Origin: Candidatus Kuenenia stuttgartensis
GTDB lineage: Bacteria; Planctomycetota; GCA-002687715; CAIWVZ01
Assembly: GCA_945860915.1 (NCBI GenBank)
Contig: CAMARR010000001.1
Span: 413,277-477,276 of the forward strand
DNA length: 64,000 bases
Reading direction: 5' to 3'
In this document: positions 58,287 to 64,000 of the stretch, piece after piece
Numbering within the stretch: position 1 is the first letter of the stretch
Layout: each line of letters begins with the position of its first letter
The notes under the pieces: generated by a model
Told to the model about the DNA's origin: nothing
Databases searched by the model: none
Seen by the model: the letters and a program-made list of their open reading frames with translations, nothing else
Translations under genes and position numbers: made by a program

Positions 58287-58446
58287 CTAGATGTCCCTTC
58301 CCTAGGGTAGAGCGGATGTTAAAACCGTCCGCATGGGGATGGTTCCCCGAAGGGCATTCGCGGGCCGACACGGTCGTCCCCCTCAACCCCTTCACGGAGC
58401 CTTCCTTACCAAATTACGAACACGGTTCTCAGGGGACACCCTTTAA

Positions 58447-59661
58447 GTGGATCTCTTCGACAAGTGCAACCGCTTTACCCGGGCCAAAGAGCTCATGGCT
58501 CAGGGGCTGTTCCCGTATTTTCGGGCGCTGTCCGCAAATGAGTCTACTCGTGCGCGTGTCAACGGGCGCGACATGGTCATGGTCGGCTCCAACAACTACT
58601 TGGGGCTCACGCACGATCCACGCGTCGTTGAAGCGGCCGTCAAGGCAACCGAGACTTTCGGGACCTCGTGCACCGGCTCACGCTTTCTTAACGGCACGTT
58701 GGAGTTGCATGAAGAACTCGAGCGTCGGCTGGCGAAGTTCCTTAACAAGGAATCAGCCTTGGTGTTCTCAACTGGGTTCCAAGCCAACCTCGGGGCGATC
58801 TCCTCGATCGTCGGCAAAGGTGATGTGATCTTCTGCGATCGCGAGAACCATGCCTCCATCATCGATGGCTGCCGTCTCTCGTTCGGTGAAATCCGCAAGT
58901 TCCGACACGATGACATGGCGGACCTCGAACGCCTCCTCGAACAAACTCCGAAGAGCTCGGGGAAACTCATTATCATCGACGGCGTATTCTCGATGACGGG
59001 TTCGATCACCAACCTCCCCGGTATCGTCCGCCTCGCAAAGGCCCACGGCGCGCGCATCCTCCTGGACGACGCCCACGGACTTGGCACGCTTGGCGAAACA
59101 GGCCGCGGCACCATGGAACACTTCGATCTCCTCGCGAGTGGCGAGAACGAGATCGACATTGTGACGGGAACCTTCTCGAAGTCCTTGGCATCGCTTGGCG
59201 GCTTCGTAGCAGGGCGCGAGGACGTCATTCACTACATCAAGCACGTGGCGCGAACGTTGATCTTCTCCGCATCGTGCACGCCGGCTTCGACAGCTGCTGC
59301 TTTGGCTTCTCTGAAAATCCTCGAAAAAGAGCCGTGGCGCGTTAATCGTCTCAACACCATTTCAAAGCGCGTGCGAGCGTCGCTTTCAGGGTTGGGCTAC
59401 GACACGATGGGATCGGCGACGCCTATCATCCCGGTCCTTATCGGCGACGACACCGAGACATTCCTATTCTGGAAGTCGCTCGACGACCGCGGCGTCTTCG
59501 CCAACCCTGTCGTCCCGCCTGCAACTCCTCCCGGCAAGGGGCTCATCCGCACTTCCTACATGGCAACTCACGAGGATCGCGATATCGATCAAGTGATTAA
59601 CGCCTTCACTGAGTTGGCCGACTTCGAGACTCGCCCCAGTGCCCTCAACGCACACGCCTGA
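58447..59661 (+). CDS. Serine palmitoyltransferase-like alpha-oxoamine synthase
   Basis: The 404-residue PLP enzyme begins at a GTG (VDLFDKCNRF, as family members start MDLFDKC). PLP-lysine is K245 in GTFSKSLASLGGF, the stacking His is H135 in ENHASI, and DDAHGLG (D207, H210) binds the cofactor. The long GSRFLNGTLELHEELERRLA and TGFQANLGAI segments are shared with bacterial serine palmitoyltransferases. The TFSKS form differs from the LGKALGG form of 2-amino-3-ketobutyrate ligase. It would condense L-serine with an acyl thioester to a 3-keto long-chain base. The gene starts divergently from the SDR gene, with a possible shared promoter region of 160 bases. Confidence 0.88.
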   Translation: MDLFDKCNRFTRAKELMAQGLFPYFRALSANESTRARVNGRDMVMVGSNNYLGLTHDPRVVEAAVKATETFGTSCTGSRFLNGTLELHEELERRLAKFLNKESALVFSTGFQANLGAISSIVGKGDVIFCDRENHASIIDGCRLSFGEIRKFRHDDMADLERLLEQTPKSSGKLIIIDGVFSMTGSITNLPGIVRLAKAHGARILLDDAHGLGTLGETGRGTMEHFDLLASGENEIDIVTGTFSKSLASLGGFVAGREDVIHYIKHVARTLIFSASCTPASTAAALASLKILEKEPWRVNRLNTISKRVRASLSGLGYDTMGSATPIIPVLIGDDTETFLFWKSLDDRGVFANPVVPPATPPGKGLIRTSYMATHEDRDIDQVINAFTELADFETRPSALNAHA

Positions 59662-60778
59662 TCTTTCGATCGGCGTGATGTCAGGACGACGCGGGGTCGC
59701 GGAGTTCATTGCTCTTCCAGAGCGCCTGTTCTCTTCCGAAGCCGACTTTGTTCCCCCGCTGCACGCCGACGTCAAATCGCGGATAGACAAGAAGCATCCT
59801 TATTTCCTTCACGCTGATGCTGAGAACTGGTTGGCCTCGCGCAACGGCCGCGTGGTGGGTCGCATCAGCGCGACAGTGAATCATCTTCACAACGAGATCC
59901 ACTGCGAGAAGACCGGGTTCTTTGGCTTCTTCGAATGCGAAGACAACCAGGAGACGGCCGATCTTCTCTTCAACACCGCAGCTGCGTGGTTGCATCAGCG
60001 CGGCATGAATCGCATCCGCGGGCCGGCCAGCTACTCGTCCAACGACGAATTCGGCTTGTTTCTGGGCGGGGATCCCGGGCCCCCGCGGTTTCTGATGCCG
60101 TGGAATCCCTCTTATTACGTCCGTCTGATCGAGAACTTTGGATTCACTAAAGTCATGGACCTCCACGCATGGCACATGTGGACGGACGACCGTTCGGATT
60201 TGGCTCGTTGGACGAGAATCAGCGCGCGCATTAAAGAGAGGGAGGGGATCACGCTTCGCCAGATCGACATGCGACGGTTCAAGGACGAAGTCGACCTCAT
60301 TCGAGACCTCTACGCCGACGCCTGGTCGAAAAATTGGGGCTTTGTCCCGATGACCACAGAGGAATTCGACCTCATGGCGTCACAGATGAAGTCGGTGTTG
60401 ATTCCATCGTGGGTCATCTTCGTCGAGAAGAATGGCGTTGCGGTTGGATTCGGGCTAGCACTCCCCGACCTCAATCAGATCATCAAGAACCTCAAGGGCA
60501 AACTGTTCCCCTTCGGTTGGCTCAAGCTCCTCTTAGGCAAGAACAAATGCGATTTCGCTCGGGTGGTCACACTGGGTGTTCGCAGAGAGTTTCAGGGCCG
60601 TGGAATCGATTCAATCCTCTATGATGGCCTCGCGAAGGCCGTTTCGGGATCAGGCGTCGACAACAGCGAACTCGGGTGGGTGTTGGAAAACAATGACACC
60701 ATGAACCATGCGCTCGAGCGGGCGGGCGGCCGAATATCTCGCCGCTACCGCGTCTACGAGCGGACTCTCGAAGGCTGA
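59639..60778 (+). CDS. GNAT-like acyltransferase (bacterial ceramide synthase candidate)
   Basis: The 379-residue protein starts at a GTG and overlaps the SPT-like stop by 23 bases. It shows a distinctive family pattern: FIALPERLFSSEADFVPPLHADVK, then KHPYFLHADAENWLASRNGRVVG before RISATVNHLHNEIHCEKTGF and FGFFECEDNQETADLLF, and RGPASYSSNDEFGLF. The C-terminal half has a GNAT-like fold ending VTLGVRREFQGRGIDSILYDGLAK with the acyl-CoA loop GRGID. Such GNAT-type proteins next to SPT are the bCerS candidates known from Caulobacter. It would acylate the long-chain base. An ATG at 59678 is a shorter alternative but removes conserved N-terminal residues. Confidence 0.8.
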   Translation: MPSTHTPDLSIGVMSGRRGVAEFIALPERLFSSEADFVPPLHADVKSRIDKKHPYFLHADAENWLASRNGRVVGRISATVNHLHNEIHCEKTGFFGFFECEDNQETADLLFNTAAAWLHQRGMNRIRGPASYSSNDEFGLFLGGDPGPPRFLMPWNPSYYVRLIENFGFTKVMDLHAWHMWTDDRSDLARWTRISARIKEREGITLRQIDMRRFKDEVDLIRDLYADAWSKNWGFVPMTTEEFDLMASQMKSVLIPSWVIFVEKNGVAVGFGLALPDLNQIIKNLKGKLFPFGWLKLLLGKNKCDFARVVTLGVRREFQGRGIDSILYDGLAKAVSGSGVDNSELGWVLENNDTMNHALERAGGRISRRYRVYERTLEG

Positions 60779-61695
60779 TTCGCCCGTATGACAAGGCGGT
60801 CGTGAAACACGGCGAACGGTCCCGTCGCGACGTACGCCAAGATGATTCCTGCCACGACATCCACGACGAAGTGATACCGCAGGTAAACCGTGGAAACCGT
60901 GACGATCACGGCAAGTGGCCAAGCCCAACACGCATGCTGCCGTCCAACTCGAGTTGTGAGGACTGCGCAAATGAACGCCACTGCAACGTGGCCCGAGGGA
61001 AAGCAGTCGCGCTTCGTTGGCTCGGCATGGAACATCCACTCGCGAAGTTCCTGAGCAATCCACACCCCCGGAAGCGGATCCGAAAACTGGTAGAGAGGCA
61101 GCACGGGTATTGAGACTGGAGCCAGCGGGCCAAGATTTGAGTGAATGTTGGGCCCACTTGTAGGGACGAGCGCATAGCCGACATACGAAAGGTAGATCCC
61201 ACCGAGAAGGCACCACATGGACCGAGAGACTTCTTTCGGACTCGCCCCCGTCGCGATCACCCACACCGTCGCTACGGGAAGCAGGAGATAGGCGGTGTAG
61301 CCCCACTGCATAACCTCTGTAAGCCATGGAGATGAAATCCGCTCGATCCACTCCAGAGGATTCCCGCCCCAAAAAAGCGACTTGTCCAATTGGAAAAGGA
61401 GGCCTGCGTTCTCTACATCGCGGAACTCTGCGAGAACGAACCCCACCTGTGTGAAGATCACGGGCACGATGCCGCAACCGAGCAGAAGTCGCGCCAACGC
61501 AGCACGACGGGGAGCGGCCGTACGAAACCAACGCGAGACGCCGAGAACGACACAAATCCCGAATACATCAAACGCAACCCAGGCTATGGCCCCTGGGATC
61601 CGACCCACCCCGAAGAGGGTCACGCACAAAAGCGCTCCGAGCATAAGGATATGCAGAAGGTCGACGGGCCACTTCCTCACGGCGGTTTCAGGCAT
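60754..61695 (-). CDS. PAP2-family membrane protein, inositol-phosphorylceramide-synthase-like
   Basis: The 313-residue protein has about six membrane segments and PAP2 catalytic motifs: FPSGHVAVAF with H236, and YLRYHFVVDVVAG with H275 and D279. The spacing H-39-H-4-D equals what I recall for yeast Aur1 (H255, H294, D298), which fits an inositol phosphorylceramide synthase-like transferase as well as a lipid phosphatase. It overlaps the convergent GNAT-like gene by 25 bases. Adjacent to the SPT-like gene, it may install or remove a phospho head group on ceramide. The donor lipid is unknown. Confidence 0.85.
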   Translation of the reverse strand: MPETAVRKWPVDLLHILMLGALLCVTLFGVGRIPGAIAWVAFDVFGICVVLGVSRWFRTAAPRRAALARLLLGCGIVPVIFTQVGFVLAEFRDVENAGLLFQLDKSLFWGGNPLEWIERISSPWLTEVMQWGYTAYLLLPVATVWVIATGASPKEVSRSMWCLLGGIYLSYVGYALVPTSGPNIHSNLGPLAPVSIPVLPLYQFSDPLPGVWIAQELREWMFHAEPTKRDCFPSGHVAVAFICAVLTTRVGRQHACWAWPLAVIVTVSTVYLRYHFVVDVVAGIILAYVATGPFAVFHDRLVIRANQPSRVRS

Positions 61696-61890
61696 CTAGA
61701 AGTTTGCCAACAGCGACTCGAAGGAAAAGGACCCAGATACAGTCGATTGAAAATCGCCCAAATCGGTGGGCCCCAGAAAACGAAACTACCGCGATCCTGA
61801 CCCAATAGACTACACTTCTCCCCAGTATCCCCCATCGGATCGAACATCACCCCGACCCGACCCTCAATCTGCCGGAGACGGATCAACCTA

Positions 61891-62901
61891 ATGAAACGCC
61901 TAGTATCAGCAATCGCCCTTGGGCTTATGTCTTCATTGACACTCGCCCAAGGCGTCAGTGCTCCGTATGCACAGAACTTCGATGTCGCCGGCTGGCAGGG
62001 TCCTGAGTGGACCATTTCTACAAGCGTTCCTGCCGGACGCGTGCAGCTGCTCTCAACGGCTCCGGTCTCGCCACAAGGCGGTTCGTATCTCGCGTTAGAC
62101 GTCAGCACGTCCAACACGGTGTGCACCGACAACGTGACCCTCGCCATTAACGGCGCCACGATCACCCCCGGCACATTGCTCAAGTACTACGCCAAAGAAA
62201 CGGCGGATGAAGCGGATGCCAACGTCGACGGCTGTTTCATTTCAAATGGGGTGATCGAGTATAGGGTCGTTGATCACACGACGCTGACATCCACATGGGC
62301 AGAGAAGTCCGTTGACCTCTTTGCAGCGGCACAGACCGGTGGCATTCCGCTCAACGCATCGTTTCGCGTGATCTTCCGTTGGCGCGATAACAACCCGACC
62401 CCCTCTGACGGCCTCCAAATCGACGACGTCAGACTCAATCCTCCGCCAATTCCTGACACCGGCCAAGCCAATTCGGCCGCTGCGCGCCTCACCATGGGGC
62501 CAGCAGTCAACATCAACGGGTTTGCCTATGCGGACGCCCTGAACGGGCCCTACTTCGCCACGCGAGCCAACGGTTCAACGCTGACCTTCAACGTGTCGGG
62601 TCCTGCGAATAGCCCATACGTTGTCATTGCCGGTCCGCTTCACCGGAACAACCTAGTCATTCCTTCGGTCGGCTCTCTCGACCTCGGAACCAATGTCACA
62701 CTGAACGATGTCGTGATCATCATCGATGGCACCGCGCCGGGCTTCATTAACGGGCTGGCCGTTGTCCCCGCCGCGGGTACTTCCACCCTGTCGTTTCCGC
62801 TGCCGACCTTGCCGGCAGGTGTGTGGACGACATTCCAGGCTGCCATCGTGACACCAACCAGCGTCACCGTAACCGCCGCAACCCAAATCACCGTGTCATG
62901 A
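61891..62901 (+). CDS. Secreted beta-rich protein of unknown function
   Basis: The 336-residue protein has a signal peptide (MKRLVSAIALGLMSSLTLAQ). The first 170 mature residues look like a MAM/concanavalin-type beta-sandwich (PYAQNFDVAGWQGPEWTIST, SYLALDVSTSN, FRVIFRWRDNNPTPSDGLQID, then DVRL), as in surface adhesion domains. The second half has Ala/Gly/Thr-rich strands ending TVTAATQITVS. There are no catalytic residues I can name. Its stop overlaps an alternative ATG of the protease gene (ATGA at 62898). Confidence 0.75.
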   Translation: MKRLVSAIALGLMSSLTLAQGVSAPYAQNFDVAGWQGPEWTISTSVPAGRVQLLSTAPVSPQGGSYLALDVSTSNTVCTDNVTLAINGATITPGTLLKYYAKETADEADANVDGCFISNGVIEYRVVDHTTLTSTWAEKSVDLFAAAQTGGIPLNASFRVIFRWRDNNPTPSDGLQIDDVRLNPPPIPDTGQANSAAARLTMGPAVNINGFAYADALNGPYFATRANGSTLTFNVSGPANSPYVVIAGPLHRNNLVIPSVGSLDLGTNVTLNDVVIIIDGTAPGFINGLAVVPAAGTSTLSFPLPTLPAGVWTTFQAAIVTPTSVTVTAATQITVS

Positions 62902-62915
62902 AAGGGATGGAAACC

Positions 62916-64000
62916 ATGAAGCGCACATTTGCAATCACTCTCGCGCTGGCGGCCGCCGTGGCTGCGCAGTCTCCGCTTACCACTCGCACCACATTGACCG
63001 GGCTCACCGAAGTCGTCGCAGAAGCGGCAACTCTCAACGGCCAAGCCGGTGCCGTTCTATGGACGGGCCAGGGCACGCTTCTTGCGTCGTCCGTCGCCCC
63101 TGCAGGGAACTCCGGCTGGATCGCTGCAACCTGGACCCTCGCGACATCCGAGGGCGTGCGAACATATTCCGCAGCTTCGCCCGACGGCGGCTTGAATTGG
63201 TCAACCCCTCGCGAAACCGACTTCGAGCTGCGCATGCGTCACGGACGCTTCGACCCGTTGAATGGCACGCCCACCCCTCCGGGTGGCCTCACGGCCTCAC
63301 CCATGTCCCGCCTTCACATCGTTCAATGGATGGCGGCGGGCGTCCCCGCGTTCCGTCAGGCACTCGATGCCGTCGGAGCCACTGCGATCGGCTACCTGCC
63401 AAATCACTCCGACATTATTGATGTCGATCCGACCAAGCTTGCCGAACTGAAGGCAAACCCTGGAGTTCGGTGGGTCGGGCCATTCCATCCGGGATACAAA
63501 GCCTTCCCTGAAGATCTGAACGCTATCGGTTCGGGTGAACTTAAAGGCACCATTCCGTGGAACGTCGTTGTCACGCGCAACCACGACTTAGGCCTCAAGC
63601 AAATCGTGGCACGCGAGCTTGCCGGGCTTGGCGGCATTCTCAAATTCCCCCTCGCACGTGAAGGCTACATGCTCACGGTTTATCTTCCGGTCACGAGCGT
63701 TGCGCAAGCTCTTGCCCTCGACGGCGTGGCGTGGATGGATCGTTGGTCTGAACCTGAAGCCGACATGGACATCGCGCGGCAGTTCACTGGTGCCGCGTAT
63801 GCAAGCACGGTGATACCCGGTGGGTTCCGTGGCCAAGGCACTGCAGGAGAAGTCCTCGATGTCGGATGCCTCACGTCACACGTTGACTTCGCAGGCCTCA
63901 TTCAACACACGGCTTCCATGGTCACCAATAGCCACGGCACATCGACCTATGGGATCGTGTTTGGCAAGGGCATCGCAAATCCTCAAGGGCTCGGCATGAT
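62916..64000 (+). CDS. Secreted subtilisin-like (S8) protease, 3' end outside window
   Basis: Partial gene: about 361 codons from the ATG at 62916, which follows AAGGGATGG as a ribosome site. In-frame ATGs at 62898 and 62907 are alternatives. The signal peptide is MKRTFAITLALAAAVAAQ. A propeptide-like region of about 250 residues precedes the start of the catalytic domain: FRGQGTAGEVLDVGCLTSHV holds catalytic Asp315 and SHGTSTYGIVFG holds His340. The His box NSHGTSTYG differs mildly from HGTHVAG. The Ser box lies outside the window. It probably acts outside the cell and may process the co-transcribed neighbour. Confidence 0.8.
   Translation, partial: MKRTFAITLALAAAVAAQSPLTTRTTLTGLTEVVAEAATLNGQAGAVLWTGQGTLLASSVAPAGNSGWIAATWTLATSEGVRTYSAASPDGGLNWSTPRETDFELRMRHGRFDPLNGTPTPPGGLTASPMSRLHIVQWMAAGVPAFRQALDAVGATAIGYLPNHSDIIDVDPTKLAELKANPGVRWVGPFHPGYKAFPEDLNAIGSGELKGTIPWNVVVTRNHDLGLKQIVARELAGLGGILKFPLAREGYMLTVYLPVTSVAQALALDGVAWMDRWSEPEADMDIARQFTGAAYASTVIPGGFRGQGTAGEVLDVGCLTSHVDFAGLIQHTASMVTNSHGTSTYGIVFGKGIANPQGLGM

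Noticed and set aside
58447-59661. Call as 2-amino-3-ketobutyrate CoA ligase or BioF
   Set aside because: The lysine motif is GTFSKS rather than GTLGKALGG, the start is MDLFDKC-like, and the neighbours are acyltransferase, SDR and PAP2, which together favour serine palmitoyltransferase. Phylogeny would settle it.
60650-61555. Second reading frame of 301 codons over the PAP2 gene
   Set aside because: The PAP2 frame holds the PSGH and H/D catalytic motifs and membrane helices. The alternative is Arg/Ser/Cys-rich noise.

Overview
The window looks like chromosomal DNA of an uncultured planctomycete-like bacterium with moderately high GC. Three things point that way: a DUF1800/DUF1501 gene pair, a short secreted protein of the kind planctomycetes carry in many copies (28046-28531), and many small secreted proteins of unknown function. 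This placement is inference, since there is no rRNA in the window. Gene density is very high, no gap without a gene exceeds about 265 bases, and about 16 gene pairs overlap by exactly 4 bases (ATGA or GTGA). I saw no insertion sequence, prophage or CRISPR array.

Layout. 1-7245 (minus) is a propionyl-CoA to succinyl-CoA operon: methylmalonyl-CoA mutase catalytic subunit, epimerase, carboxyltransferase, biotin carboxylase and biotin carrier, then a HAD phosphatase and an M20 peptidase cut by the left edge. 8848-17505 (minus) is an information-processing block: rpoN, recR, ybaB, dnaX, SRP RNA, two tRNA-Ser genes, tadA and a large MscS-type channel. 17571-28531 is mixed housekeeping: mutY, a Nudix hydrolase, a galacturonokinase-like GHMP kinase, DUF1800/DUF1501, a response regulator, a zincin, a universal stress protein and an MFS transporter. 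28797-30444 holds tRNA-Arg with its terminator and a lipid-type glycosyltransferase with a duplicated lipid A biosynthesis N-terminal domain protein.

30498-42480 (minus) is the most unusual part: eight consecutive, mostly overlapping genes for exported amidohydrolase-fold proteins with nine domains. Only one domain (gene 33213-34484) keeps the HxH, Lys, His, His, Asp metal ligands. The other eight have lost the HxH pair. A secreted transglutaminase-esterase fusion (42604-44958) lies just upstream.

44980-57306 contains two ABC exporter modules (one permease fused to a CPBP protease and coupled to a PP2C phosphatase), an intact YtcJ-like amidohydrolase with an HD-domain gene and DUF4826, E1 alpha/beta of a 2-oxo acid dehydrogenase, and two family 2 glycosyltransferases. 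57297-61695 brings together an extended SDR, a serine palmitoyltransferase-like enzyme, a GNAT-like acyltransferase and a PAP2 protein with inositol-phosphorylceramide-synthase-like catalytic spacing. I read this as a candidate bacterial ceramide/sphingolipid locus. The right end has two secreted proteins, the second a subtilisin-like protease cut by the window edge.

The 2-oxo acid dehydrogenase E1 and the propionyl-CoA operon fit together as branched-chain amino acid catabolism. A recurring detail is that all 16 predicted Sec-exported, non-lipoprotein products have Gln at the expected mature N-terminus (usually Ala-Gln).
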